DNA of 64,000 nucleotides from Pyrenula massariospora (lineage: Eukaryota; Ascomycota; Eurotiomycetes; Pyrenulales; Pyrenulaceae), in NCBI GenBank assembly GCA_021030905.1, contig JAGFMI010000007.1:744001-808000 (forward strand). The letters are read 5' to 3'. The position numbers were made by a program, and so were the translations under genes. The notes under the pieces were generated by a model, which was not told the origin of the DNA, ran no database searches, and was given only the letters and a program-made list of their open reading frames with translations. Positions 12,801-24,651 of the stretch are shown in pieces (position 1 is the stretch's first letter; every line of letters starts with the position of its first letter).

Positions 12801-13935
12801 CGACTTGGCGAAGAACACGTCAACTTCTGGTGGATCGAGGTTGACTCGGGCCAAAGGTCTTGCAGCCACTACAACGATGATACATGTTGTACGAAAGCAA
12901 TCATCAGCAGGCGAAAGCGCAAGCATTGACCCGGCCACCAGTCGTTGGGAATATTCCCAAATGATAGACTTCGTCGCCCGAGACAATGAAAATCGCAGTC
13001 TTGCCGCCAGTCCTTGTGGTGCGAAAGTGAAGCCAACGATATGCACGTTTTCGTAGATAGCCACGCGGTCATTGTCTATCATGGTAGGACCCTCGCGGAA
13101 TTCAGCAACAGCATCGCGTAGATTGCCAACTGTGTCCTCTCTAAGAAGTTTGTAGTGCGCTTCCAAGTAGCCAGTAGAGCTCTCCCAGGGACCACGGATG
13201 CGATTCGCACGGAGTGAGACTTCATCTTCGTTCAATGGAAGGATCTCTTCCGAAGCAGGAACATCAGGCTCTGATCTCCAGGTCCCTGCCGCACGACTTT
13301 TCTGATCATCTGCACTATAGACATATTTTCGAATCTCGAGGTTCAGATTGCTACTAGTATTTCCGATCTTTTGATTGAAGATCCCATCTGCCGATGATCT
13401 GCCACCCTTTCGAAATTTCTCTGGAATTTGAGCATTGAACTCCTCTGGGCCTGAAGGACACGTTGTTAGCAAATGAGTGGATGGAACCATTCTGGCAGTG
13501 CGTTTCAAGGGATCGACGACCACAAGTATATGATGACTAACGAAGGCAGGTCTTCTTTGCGTCTCGTGGAGACAGATAATATCGGTGAAGACTGGATGAT
13601 GGAGACATGTCCATTGTCCATACGTGGTGATGGGAACGGCATGCAATGAAAGAAGGAAGGACTACAGAATCTTGAGGAAGGCAGGTGCGTGAAGCGACTG
13701 CTAATCGAAAGGCAAACGAACCTTCACCTTCATGTTGGAAGTTGCCTTCATGAGACACTTGCTGGGAAGCCTGGCGAGCTGGGGCAAAAAGATTGATTGT
13801 CAGCATTTAGGTCTCATTGGGAGTAGGAATTTATGTTGAATAGGTAGCCTTCAACGGGAACTTTGACTTACCAGCGGCACCGTTGCCACGCGCCGCCCCA
13901 CGGCCGCGACCGCGGCGACCTCCTCTCCCTCGCAT
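9825..13935 (-). CDS. NFX1-type zinc finger, UPF1-like SF1 helicase
   Basis: Predicted superfamily 1 RNA/DNA helicase with an NFX1 zinc-finger tail, the broad family that includes human ZNFX1, S. pombe Hrr1 and N. crassa SAD-3 (RNA silencing). The main exon runs from about 13646 down to the stop at 9825-9827, over 1270 codons without interruption. Motifs: Walker A GPPGTGKT about residue 400 of this exon, motif II as LIEEAAEVSEA (EEAA in place of DEAA), motif III LVGDHQQLQG, motif V DSYQGEENAVV, motif VI NRVCVSLSRAK, then Cys/His repeats of the NFX1 kind with MECGHACPIKCH and LPCGHTCDKLC. A likely first exon is 13935-13872 (MRGRGGRR, Arg-Gly rich) with a GTAAGT donor, and a second starts at 13778; how it joins the long exon is not settled. 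No CCCH finger is seen near the N-terminus. Product sure, 5' structure not. Confidence 0.85.
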
Positions 13936-15380
13936 CACCGAGGGATTTTCTAAGATCAAGTTCAGTGGTCAGTAAAATGCTCCCACTACTTTTGACGTTG
14001 CTATTTGATGGTGGTTTTGATTCCAAGAATGAGAAATTGAGATTCGAGTTGCGGGGATCTTGCAAGACGGCAAGACAGGTTCACGCCACTACATATGCAG
14101 CAGGAATCACCACGACCCTCTCTCTGGCACGTCGATAACGAGAATCTGCTAGGCAAAAAACGAAGGACTCACATTCTTAATGTTGCTTTAGTGTTTGCAA
14201 AGGTGGTATACTGCAAACTCAAAGTTCGAATTCCTCAAACACGAGATGTTTTTGAGGAAGGGCTGGAGTTGGTTTGGAAGGGTTGACTGTGGGTGTTGAA
14301 GCTGCTTCTTCTTCTTGTTCCGCAGTGATCTGGCTCACGGAAAGGGAAGGAACGCCTCAAGGTGCAGCGGTGATGGAAACGGCAATCACGTGTCGAATCA
14401 TCTTCACCTCGATGTGGAAGGAGCGGCTCACCGCACGTCCGCCTCTCCCAGCATCAACCAGTCTGACGGATCGATGTCGCTGACAATTCAATGAGACTGT
14501 CGCTATTCAACAGGGTCTCTAACAAAATGGTCCCGCTGGAATGTTCCTAACCGTCAAGAATCGTGCTGGATTTGAACGACCTTCTCTGTATCTTTGTGCG
14601 GAGCCCTTACACCAATGTCCTCGCTAGAACGACTGATGCATCTGCTTATCGAAATCGACTGGCCGCCTTTCGATCGGCTTAGGGTCTCGCAGAGTTGTCC
14701 AGGCTGGTCTGGTATTCACGTCGTTTGCTTGTCGATCCAGATGCAGTCACGTGCAACCCGTTTCAGCGAGCAGCGCAGACTTGCTCTCCGTTGGTGTTTC
14801 TCCCGGTATCCACTGAAGCAGAATCTGTCGTGCCCACTGCCAGGTCTAGCAGAATGTATATAAGAGGCCAGATATCGCCATCCGGTGGTGTAATGAGGGT
14901 GGAAGAGTATTTGCATTGTGGAAACGCGTATTTTGAAGTGAATACGTGTGTATGTATATTGATCCCTGTTCACTCTAAAATTTGCGCAAGGAGTAATGAG
15001 GCGGTGAGACCCTCCAAACCCAATATTTGGTCCGCGATAGTGGAAACAAGCTCATCACACCCACAACGGTCAAGCTCTAGCCTGGCAGTTGTGCGGCGAG
15101 CCGCAGACCCCGGTTTTGTTCCGCACAAATGCATGTGGCACCCCTGCCCGCTCTTAGCTCCCGCATCGTCACTTTCTCTCCCCACATTTCTAGGTACGCT
15201 ATGTAAATAACTCGCTACGTGTTCAAGCTTCTAGGAGTCCAACGAGTTGAGCTTCGGATGTGGGACGTATACAGGACTACGTTCGCAACACCCTCGATTA
15301 TGCTCGCTCGCTGGACCTTTGCTCCTGTCCACAAGTAACCCACCCCGCTACTCAATTCAACTCGCCTCCCCGTCGCTACA
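13936..15380. other. Divergent intergenic region, 1.4 kb
   Basis: Lies between the 5' ends of the helicase (-) and SPT8 (+), so it should hold both promoters. A TATA-like TATATAAG occurs near 14857. Frames here (for example 14695-15210) show no domain. No RNA gene recognised. Confidence 0.5.
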
Positions 15381-17419
15381 ATGCCTGTATTCAACGAGGA
15401 TGAAGATGACCGCGACGTGGCTGGTCTGTTCCATGCCTGCTCCTTTTCCTGTAGCGTTGACTCTAACTACCCTCTCAAGATGGCAGCTCCGACAACGACA
15501 TGGATGAAACCATGCGCGATCCCGACGATAACGAAGGAGACCTGGAACCTGAGCAAGATCCCGACAGCCCTTCGAACTCTAGTCAAGCGTCTGAAAGCTT
15601 TGGAGCGGAAACTCAACCCCCCCAGCAAAATCCCGAGGTTCTTCTAACGTCTCCATCTCCTCCAAGCTCTGGCGCCCCGCCAGACACAACCCCGATCATT
15701 CCGCAAGCCCGTGACGAGATACTAAAAGCAACGACCTACGATATTGTCCCTACAATTGCAGCACCACAAAGCACCTCTATCAATACAATCACGGCAACTG
15801 CAGATATGCGATGGATATTTAGTGGTGGATCCGACGGATACATTCGACGGTATAACTGGGCTGAAAGTGTGAATGGGAAATTGATGCTTACAGTAGCCCA
15901 AAAACATCCTTTTGTAGATAGTGTCATTAAAGCGGGAGTTATGATGTCTTATTGGGAAAATTGGGACAGCGCAGGTATCTTTTCTATCTCCCTTTGAGGA
16001 ACGTGACGGTCGTATCTAACAATCAGTCCTCCAGGCCGAGCCTCCAGCTCCGAGGAACAACCGGTGCTGTCCCCAGTATACTCATTAGCAGCGCAAAACC
16101 AAGGTCTGTGGTTGCTTTCAGGACTCGAGTCCGGCGGCATTAGACTGCAGTCCATCAGACACGAGGAGGGAAAGGAGATTGCAATGCTTCGGAAGCACAC
16201 CTCCGCCGTTTCAGTACTGACGCTTCCCATTGATGAGAAAAGCCTACTATCAGGTAGTTGGGATAAACAAGTGTACGACTGGGATCTAAACACCGGCCAA
16301 ATCAGAAATACATTTGCCTCGAACGCTGGGCAGATCTCTTCCATTGCCTTCCGACCTGTTTCCGATGTCCCCGTTCCGCAGGACTTAGGCGAGCCCGTGG
16401 AACGAAATGGAGTCTCTACAACGAGAGGTCGGCTTGACAGTCTGAGTGGGTCCGCGACAGTCAACGGCGTTGACGGAAGAGATCAAGCCAGACAAGACGA
16501 CACACAGATTCCAACCTTAGGAGGCTCTCCTGCAGACTCTCTCTTCGGCGACGACGAGGATTTATTTGGCGACAGCAATCCCGCTGTCACAGTCAATGGA
16601 GCTCCCTCGGGAGGAGCTTTTGGAGATGAAGAGGAAGATGAATTCTCACGCGCTATTGCTGATGGTCCACGACCTGAGCAGGATGCACAGAACAATGCGG
16701 ATAGAGATGTACCAAATGGTCTACAGCCTGTTCGACCCCCAAATCAAACCGAAAATGGTGCACCATCAAGCTCTTCAGCTGTTCACCATTCAGATGGTGC
16801 CGGCAACGAGCCTCTAACCAACGGAGTAGTCCACCCTGGAATTGAAGATTTCGGTCAACCGACGCAGAATTCGAGCATGGACACATCGAACAGCGACTTA
16901 GGCTTTAAATCTGATTCCACATTCCTGGCATCCTCTATTGACGGCCCCATCCGCATATGGGATCGCAGACAGCCAGATCCCGTCGCCCGAATTGTTCCGC
17001 AAAACACGCCACCTTGGTGTATGAACGCAACCTGGTCACAAGATGGTAATTTCATTTATGCTGGACGAAGGAACGGAACTGTGGAAGAATTCAGCCTCCA
17101 CAAAGGGTTCCGAAAGCCCGAGAGAGTATTCCGATTCCCTCACGGGAGTGGTCAAGTGACCGCCTTGAGGGCAATGCCAAACGGCCGTCATCTCCTTTGC
17201 GCCTCTTACGATATTCTAAGGCTATACGACTTAAAGGCGCCTCCATCTGCAAGATCCACTGTCCCTTTCCTTATCGTCCCCGGTCATCGGACAGGGGTGG
17301 TATCACAGCTGTACCTTGACCCAGCAGGCAGATTTATCATTTCGACCGGAGGAAACCGAGGATGGGAAGGGGCCTCGACCGAGGTTCTTCTCGGATATGA
17401 AGTCAATGTTCCAGGCTGA
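15381..17419 (+). CDS. spt8: SPT8, WD40 subunit of SAGA
   Basis: WD40 propeller protein; in yeast Spt8 is a SAGA subunit that contacts TBP and acts in the nucleus. Exons 15381-15423, 15480-15974 and 16035-17419 (introns 56 and 60 bp), 640 aa. The N-terminus is acidic (NEDEDDRDVADGS, then many D/E/P/S), followed by TTYDIVPTIAAP and the first repeat MRWIFSGGSDGYIRRYNW; later repeats include LLSGSWDKQVYDWDL and FLASSIDGPIRIWDRR. An acidic, low-complexity insert at about residues 323-461 (SLFGDDEDLFGD, EEEDEFSRA) separates repeats, as known for this family. Ends with TGGNRGWEGASTEVLLGYEV. The first donor is GTCTGT, a poor match to consensus, but it gives the only join that keeps frame and has a CTAAC branch. 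Confidence 0.92.
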
Positions 17420-18584
17420 AGGGCCAGTGCTGGCGAGAAATACTTTCTTGCGCCTTATCAGCGGGTGACCTTCCATGCGGAGTAGACAATCCCATATTAT
17501 CTTTACGTGGGAATGAATATTCTCGAAATTGACCTTGCGAACGTGCCGCTCGCGCGCTACGCAGGAAGGTGCATGCCCTGTGGACTACATTTCTTTACCT
17601 AAGGCTGCGCTGAGCAAGAGACCGAACAGTCCTGCGCCATCCAAGCTGCGAGACCATCTGCAATGCCTTTCGCACAGACATTTTGGATAATGTGTATGGG
17701 TCGAGATGTGTTCAATGCAAGGTTGTTGGGGTTTAACAAAGAGGTGGATTTAATGCAGAGGGAACGGTTATGTCGATCAGCTAGAGTAATAGTGGACCTC
17801 GAGGCAAGTATGTAGCTGGACGACTTGATGACCAGAGAGAGACTTGAAGGTATCGTAGAACTATATTGAGATGATATTACAAAGATCTGAGGCAGGGAAC
17901 ATAGGTAGTCCGAGGAATTGGTCAATTTATATCTAGTGAGAATCGGAATTATTCATCAATTCCCCTTAGGCAATCTTCAGCCCAGTGAGTCCATCTTGCT
18001 GTGTTTCTTTTCAAATCACTTTCTCATGAAGCAAATCTATGGTTCAAGGTTAAGGCATACTAACGCGCTTTGCTCGAGCATTCTGTGTGGTCCATCATTG
18101 CAATCCCTACCACACCTCTAGCGGAGGTCAAGGCAGGCATTGCACCCAAGATCGACCACTGCAAATTGTTCTCCATTCCATCAGACGATTTCCGTACATC
18201 ATGGATCTGCTCCCTCAAATGAGAGGCTAACCTCGTAGGAATGCTTTTATTCGGAATGTTGGTTTTTTGCGTTGTGTATTTTGAGGGAAAGAAAATCAAG
18301 AGTGGATGCGATTTTTGCTTTCACATGCAAATAGTATGCCAAGGCCGGGGTGGTGCTATGCCGAAAGAGGAAACGCTAATGACGTCCGTGTTGACAATGG
18401 AAGAAGCTCCAGATGCGCACAGGATCTCCGGCCCGCCCTATTCAAGCGCTGTCCCATTCAAGAGCTTTTTGACTTTCCCATACCCTGACCACTGAAATCA
18501 GCTGAATGGCTTTCGACGTGCGGTTGAGCATGACATCACGCGACCTCTGCTGAAACTTAGCAAAAACTAAATTGGTTGGTTGAA
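17420..18584. other. Intergenic, 1.2 kb
   Basis: Between SPT8 and the lipase on the same strand. No gene, RNA or repeat recognised; frames are short and without domains. Confidence 0.5.
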
Positions 18585-20615
18585 ATGGCTCGAGTACCGT
18601 TTATCGGGAGGTTGTTCTGGTGAGTGTTCATTCTCCCTCTCCATTTTGCATCTTTGAATGCTAGCTTATCTCTCTGGGCCTTCCTTTCCGTACAGCGATG
18701 CGAGTATACACACCCTCTTGAGAGATTTTGCTAACATGTTCGAAATAGGCGGGAATACCTCGCCCTCCTCGGCTCCTTCATCCTTATCTTCCTCGAGGGC
18801 ATTGTTAGGATCATAACCCTCGCCTTGCGTATGTTTCGACTTTGAGCCTAGCTGTTCTTTCGAAGCTAAAAAATTCCAGCACAACCCATCATCCGCTTCT
18901 GCTACAACCAGTCTCGATCGCTATTCAACCGCCTTTCATCTCCCACCTCTCGCAAAGCGCGATCGAAGAGAAAGTCCATATCTCACTCCATAGCTACCGC
19001 CTCTGACTTTACAGATATTTGCGCACTCTATGGATATTATGCAGAAGAGCATGTCGTCCAGACTGGAGATGGCTACCTGCTTGCCTTACACCGTCTTCCC
19101 TACAAGAAAGGGGAGGAACACAACACTCGAGTTAACGCTGGCGAAGGTAGCCAGAAGAAGCCCGTGATATATCTACACCATGGACTACTCATGAACAGTG
19201 AGGTCTGGGTGTGTATCACCGAAGAAGAGCGCAACCTGGCATTTGCCCTAGTGAGTCAAGGATATGATGTCTGGTTTGGGAACAACAGAGGGAACAAATA
19301 CAGCAAGAAATCAACACGGTTGTCACCTACGGATCCTCGTTTCTGGAACTTTTCCATGGATGAATTTGCGTTTCATGATATTCCAGATAGTATCGATTAT
19401 ATCCTATCCACCACCTCACAGGCATCTCTATCATACATTGGCTTCTCCCAAGGGACCGCTCAAGCTTTTGCAGCTCTTTCTATCCATCCTACCCTCAATG
19501 ACAAGGTCAACGTATTTATCGCTCTAGCTCCGGCAATGTCCCCTGCCGGGCTCAGTAATGGAATCGTGGACGCCCTCGTCAAGACATCGCCTGATGTCCT
19601 CTTCTTAGCCTTTGGCCGTAAAAGCATACTGTCTTCCGCAACCATGTGGCAAGGCATACTATACCCACCACTATTTGTGCGGCTGATTGATATGTCGTTG
19701 TCGTTCCTGTTCAACTGGTCCGGCAGAAACATTACACCCCATCAAAAGCTCGCAGCCTATCCTCACCTGTATAGCTTCACAAGCACGAAGAGCGTTGTCC
19801 ATTGGTTCCAAATTATTCGAAACAAATCCTTTCAGATGTATGACGATGACACTGCGAACAGATTCTCCATCGGAGCCAGCGATCGATACTATAAGGTGGC
19901 CAAGTTCCCTACCCGCAATATCAAGACACCAATCGTGCTTGTGTATGGAGGAAGTGATTCATTAGTGGACATCAGAGTCATGCTCAAAGAACTCCCGAAG
20001 CATACCACAGCCAAGGAGATAAAGCATTATGAGCACCTCGATTTCCTCTGGGCCGAAGAAGTCAACGAACTAGTCTTCCCTCATGTCATTGATGCTCTCC
20101 GTCTTTATGCTGCGAATGGAAGCAAGCCCCCTGGTGCACGACTTCGGCCAAACGCGGGTGCTCGATCAAACAGTCTGCAAAGCTATTCGACAGATGACCG
20201 AAACTATTCCGATTACGATTTGCCGGGTCAAGTAATGCCAAAGAAGACCGTAGTATCAAAGGCTAGAGAGCAAGCCTACCTATCCGATGCGACCTCGACA
20301 CCCATCTCCCCAGCGTTAACCTGGGATCTCAGCCGCTTTGGAACGAGGGAATCCAATGTCAGTCGAGGAGACGAGACCAGCAATCACACCACCAACGGCA
20401 ATGCTGCGGAAATGTCGAAGTCTTATGCACAGGTGACAAATCCAATAATACGCACAAGCAGCTCACGAGAGGAGAGCGGCGACGATTCCAACAGTGTGAG
20501 GAGTAGTACTGGGTCAGTCACGGCAAAAGTTGAGCCAAGGGGTATCAGTGTTGGGGCAAGCAAGGCAACGGTGGGGGGAGTAGGGGGAGTGGGTGCAAAA
20601 AGGCAACGTTCGTGA
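18585..20615 (+). CDS. Steryl ester hydrolase / acid lipase (TGL1/YEH-like)
   Basis: Membrane-bound alpha/beta hydrolase of the acid lipase family; yeast relatives Tgl1, Yeh1 and Yeh2 hydrolyse steryl esters at lipid droplets or the plasma membrane. Exons 18585-18619, 18749-18828 and 18880-20615 (introns 129 and 51 bp), 616 aa. The first exon encodes only MARVPFIGRLF plus part of W. Residues 13-40 form a hydrophobic N-terminal anchor. The lipase domain has KKPVIYLHHGLLMNSEVW (oxyanion region), nucleophile motif G226-F-S228-Q-G230, a probable Asp398 in YGGSDSLVD and His424 in HYEHLDFLWA: a full triad. The tail from about 450 is Ser/Thr-rich and disordered, ending in a Gly/Val run. Start chosen because the two short exons restore a conserved N-terminus in frame. 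Confidence 0.92.
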
Positions 20616-21379
20616 GGGGTCTAAAGTGATGCGGTTCGGGCATGCACGGCGTACCGATAGAAGGATCCAATGTATTGATATGCTGTTGCTAGATTAGATC
20701 TCGCGTGAGGGTGAAGATAACAAAATCTTGTGATATCTCAGGAGCAGAGATCATTCACGTTCTTCATTCACGTGGGCTTGGGGGCGAGAATCAGGGATGA
20801 TCAGGCTGCGTGCCCCATTGAGTTTACCGGCGGGAAGACCCAGAGCCCAGAGACGCCGACACCCGAAGATCCCACCTCGTCTGCAGAATTTGACATTTAA
20901 ATTCCAACCTCTCATTGTTCCTTTTGTCAACCAGACTGACGAGCGATTGCGACACCTTTCGTCGGTCGGGGAGACGTGTTCTTGATGCAGTGGCTGAGCT
21001 CTCCACCTCTCTGGCAAGGCGGATCGGAGTCTGCCAACTCGCCAATTCCTGCAGCTCGACGTCAGCTGCCAGTGTCCGTCTTTTCACTGGAGGCCCCCAC
21101 CGAACGTCCTTTGCACAGCTGCCCAATATCCACCCTCCAAACTCCTCCGACGTTTTTCACACGTAGCATTCTTCGCTTCTCGGCTTCCATGCGTTTCTGA
21201 GACCTCTTCTCGAAGCTTTCTTGCTCGCTAGGTCGAGCTTTGCTCAGTAACGCCGCTTATCGAGTCCCACCGACTGGTTAATTGTCCCCGACCCCTCATT
21301 CACCACGTGCCACCTACTCCTTCTCCTCCATCTCCTCCTCCACAAACCATACTAACGCCTTCCCAGCCACGGGACAGGC
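20616..21379. other. Intergenic and leader, 0.76 kb
   Basis: Upstream of the second DUF8035 gene. The last 250 bp are C/T-rich (CTCCTCC runs around 21320-21350), as in many fungal leaders. No gene seen. Confidence 0.5.
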
Positions 21380-23684
21380 ATGGCAAGCCGCCGCTATGCT
21401 TCTAGTGAGATTTCAGATCGTTATGAGGAGCGGTCTCGTCGAACTGGCCGGGCCCCACGAGATGAACGGTACTACGAAGAAGAAGAGGTGATACGTGAGC
21501 GGCGGCCAATTCCTCGAGAACGAGAGCGGGAACGGGAAACTGTAATTAAAGAAGATGTACGCCTCAAAGAGCGGCCCAGATCTCCAGAGAGACTACCTCC
21601 GGATTTTATACGAGATGAATACATAGAACGAAGTGCACCAGCCGGGCCGATGGTGCTGAGAGCTCGAGAGAGGGAAGAGTTTGAATTTGCTCCGAGACCT
21701 CGGCCAAGAACACCGAGCCCCCCACCTCCTAGGATCGAGAGGGAGGAGATCATTGTGCGAAGACCTTCTCCGGAACCGGTCAAAAGGGAGCCGCCTCCAC
21801 GAGAAAGGGAGTACGACAGAGAAGAAATCATTTTTCGAAGAGGCGATAGAGAGCCGCCCCCGCCACCTCGAGAAAGGGATTATGAAAGGGATGAAGTCAT
21901 CATCCGAAGAAACGAGAGAGAACCTGAGCGAAGACCTCCCCCACGTGAGAGAGAGGTTGAAAGAGATGAGCTCATTATCCGGGACGGTCCTCGCCGTGGT
22001 GGGAGGGAGATCGATTATGAGCGAGATGAGTATATCTCCCGTCGGGGATCGCCACCAAACGTTTCTCGACGTGGATCACCTCCAAGAAGTGTTTACCGCG
22101 ATCCACCACCTCCACCTCGAGACTTCGAAAGAGAGGAACTCATAATTCGCCGTGATCACAATGATTCTCGCTCCCGAGTCCGCAGTCCAAGCTATGATCG
22201 CGGTCCACCGAGAGGCGGGGGTGGGGGTTATGATAGGGAGGAAGTAATTATCAGACGTAATGAGCCCCCTCCTACTCTTGCACCGTCTCCTCCACGATCC
22301 CGCTATTATGAAGACTTTAACCATTCGCCCCCGCGCGCCGAGAACTACGCTCTGACCCGCGTTCGATCCCACGAACGTGCTCGCTCTCCATCCCGGGCCC
22401 GAGGAAGTGACGAGAGGGACGAAATTATCATCCGCCGCGATCACGACGAATCCCGCTCCCGCGCCGGCAACGAGCGTGACCGTGAAGAAATCATTATCCG
22501 CCGCAATGAACGCGAACGATCCCCTTCCCCCTCTGCAGAATCATCCATCTCAATGCGCGCACCTCCGACTCCACCACCGATCCGTGCCCCTCCTATCCAC
22601 CAAGAAGTCATCACCCACCACCGCCACATCGACCACGGCTACGAAGTCGCCATGGTTCCTGTCCCTCGGGCTCCTCCATCACGTGCTCCTTCACCTCCTG
22701 CCTCTATCGCACCGCCACCTCCAAGGGAAGAAGAAACTCTAGCCATTCACCGCCGCGGCGAACGGAACGGCCGCGCTTACGATGAAGACATCATCATCTC
22801 AGATCGGGAGCGTGGGCCACCTCCACGGGAACGTTCACCCCTCCCCCCACCTGCCCGCCGCGACTATCCACCACCAGACCCCTATCGTGGCTACGACACC
22901 CCACCTCGACGTGCCTACCCCGGCGATCCCCGTGATGAGCGTGACATCCGCGAAGAGGCTGAGTACTACAATTCCCGTGCCACAGACAGGGGATATGTAG
23001 GTGAAGGCCACCACGGCGCGACACGAGACTGGGCAATCGTCGACGTTCCGCCAGGCACGCGTCGTGTCCGAATGGATGGCGCGGGTGGTGGTGCTCAAGA
23101 AGTCACTTGGGCCCGCTACAATGGCGTGCGGAGGTCTAAATTCATGCCGGACGGTGGCTCTGATGAGGGGTATGGATCCGAAATCGGTGGACGGCCGGCC
23201 GAAATAGGGAGACGGTACGAAGGAGTGAAGGACAAAAAGGAGACCCTGTGGACGGAGATCACAAAGGACCTCGTGCTCAAAGAAGCAATCGAGGAAGCGG
23301 GTTACGAGTTCGAAGAGACGGACGAATTTTTCTACGTCATTGCTTATCTGAAATATGTTCGTCCCCCTTTCCCCTCTCCTCCATGACATCAAACTAACCA
23401 AACGATCACTTTTGCAGGAAGACGTCGCACGCCTCGTCGGCCTAAGCGAAGACATCCGAAAAGACCGCCGCCGTCGGATCAAAGAGATCAATTGGGAGAG
23501 GAAGGCGCTGCCGCCCCCCGGAGCGATCCTCGAAGAGGAGAAGAAGGAGACGTTGATGATTGAGGGTCCGCCGCCCGGTCCGCCGAAGAGTGTGGCGGGT
23601 AGTGTGTGGGACAGGGAGGACGGGCATTATCGGGAAAGGGAGATTACGATAAGGGGGCCGCACAGGGGGCCGCCAAGGTGGTAG
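21380..23684 (+). CDS. Arg/Glu-rich DUF8035-like protein with repeated charged peptide (paralogue 2)
   Basis: Function unknown. Exons 21380-23356 and 23418-23684 (61-bp intron, donor GTTCGT, acceptor TTTTGCAG), 747 aa. The first 480 residues alternate Pro/Arg-rich linkers with about nine copies of a peptide close to ERDEIIIRR (for example EREEIIVRRPS, DREEIIFRRGD, EREELIIRRDH, DREEVIIRRNE). Next comes RDWAIVDVPPGTRRVRMDG, then a C-terminal domain, about residues 600-700: KETLWTEITKDLVLKEAIEE, FEETDEFFYVIAYLKY, then across the intron EDVARLVGLSEDIRKDRRRRI. This matches the ordered domain of the gene at 3.1-5.6 kb (WTKINRLL, EERDDYVIVLRVL) and fungal DUF8035. The tail repeats the theme once more (YREREITIRG). 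A structural or scaffold role is only a guess. Confidence 0.78.
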
Positions 23685-23799
23685 GGGTTGTTGGGGAAGT
23701 GAGGAGGCATGGCGATACGTATGTGGGTGGCTATGATGACTTGCTTAGTTTGTGCTTTGCTTTCCATTCCGTTCATGTTCTCCGGATCTAGACTTGCTG

Positions 23800-23965
23800 G
23801 CTTGGGCGGGAGGAAGATGATGGGATCGACAGAATTGGGATCATTCATGAACGAATCACGACGACTGGAGCAATTAACATACATATAAGACTTGTGCCGG
23901 ACGAAGGTTCAAGAAGCAAGCAAGCATAGCGGCTCATGACATGAAATGAAAACGATCTGCTACGA
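23800..23965. repeat. Diverged direct duplication, copy A
   Basis: About 165 bp just downstream of the DUF8035 gene. It aligns in the same order and orientation with 24974-25150: shared blocks include GCTTGGG/GCTTGGT, ATGGGATCGAC/GTGGGATTGAC, ACATACATATAAG/ACGTACATACAAG, CTTGTGCCGGACGAAGGTT/TTTGTGCTGGACAAAGGTT, AAGAAGCA and CAAGCATAGCGG. Similarity is judged by eye at roughly 70-75 percent. Confidence 0.7.
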
Positions 23966-24200
23966 CTATCTCTCTTTCCTGTTACGACTGTCTCTCTTCT
24001 CTGCTGCGACTAACTTTTTTCTCTACTATAACTATCTCTCTTTTTCACCATCGTTATTTCTTTTCTCTGCTATAACTATCTCTCTCCTTTACTGTAATTG
24101 TTTTCATTCCCCTGTTATAATTACATTCCTTTTCTGCTATAATTATTTCTTCTCTTTACCGTAATCATGTCTTTTTTCCGCTACGATTATCTTTCTTCTC
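23962..24200. repeat. Degenerate pyrimidine-rich tandem repeat
   Basis: Some eight to ten imperfect units of about 20-30 bp on the theme CTGCTATAACTATCTCTCTTT, with CTGTTACGACT, CTGCTGCGACT, CTACTATAACT and CTGCTATAATT as variants. No coding potential. Confidence 0.65.
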
Positions 24201-24572
24201 CCGTACGCCCATTCTACCAAGGCTTTATCTTCTTCCCCACCCCACCCATCCTACCAACCCCCCCCCCCAAACTCTTTCTGTGTCTCTCTTCGCTTCACTA
24301 CTATCCAGAAAAAGACCAGCTTGCCTTGCCTCCTTCGCAGACAAAACAAAACTTCACTACTAACGACCAGCATCAGTACCTACACGCACTGCACTCTCCT
24401 GTACTATACAACCCTACCCCTAATCTATACCCCATGCCTCTCCCCTCCCCTTCACCTCACTACCCCAGCCACTCAGCGCATAACACGACATAACACGACA
24501 TACCACGACATGACACGATACAGCTACAAGGCACTTAGATAGACACACACCCACACACCCTCGCTGCCGCTG

Positions 24573-24616
24573 CCGTTGGGTTGGGTTGGTTGGATTGGGT
24601 TGGGTTGGGTTGGCAG
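24573..24616. repeat. TTGGG-type repeat
   Basis: Seven or so units of TTGGG/TTGGT/TTGGA. G-runs of three spaced by two T could form a quadruplex; the unit is not the TTAGGG telomere repeat. Confidence 0.6.
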
Positions 24617-24651
24617 AGCGCGGCTCACGATAGGACGGGCAGTGGTGGAGG

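Noticed and set aside
14560-14640. tRNA-like TTTGAACGACC box on either strand
   Set aside because: The arms next to the loop do not pair and no A box sits at the right distance.
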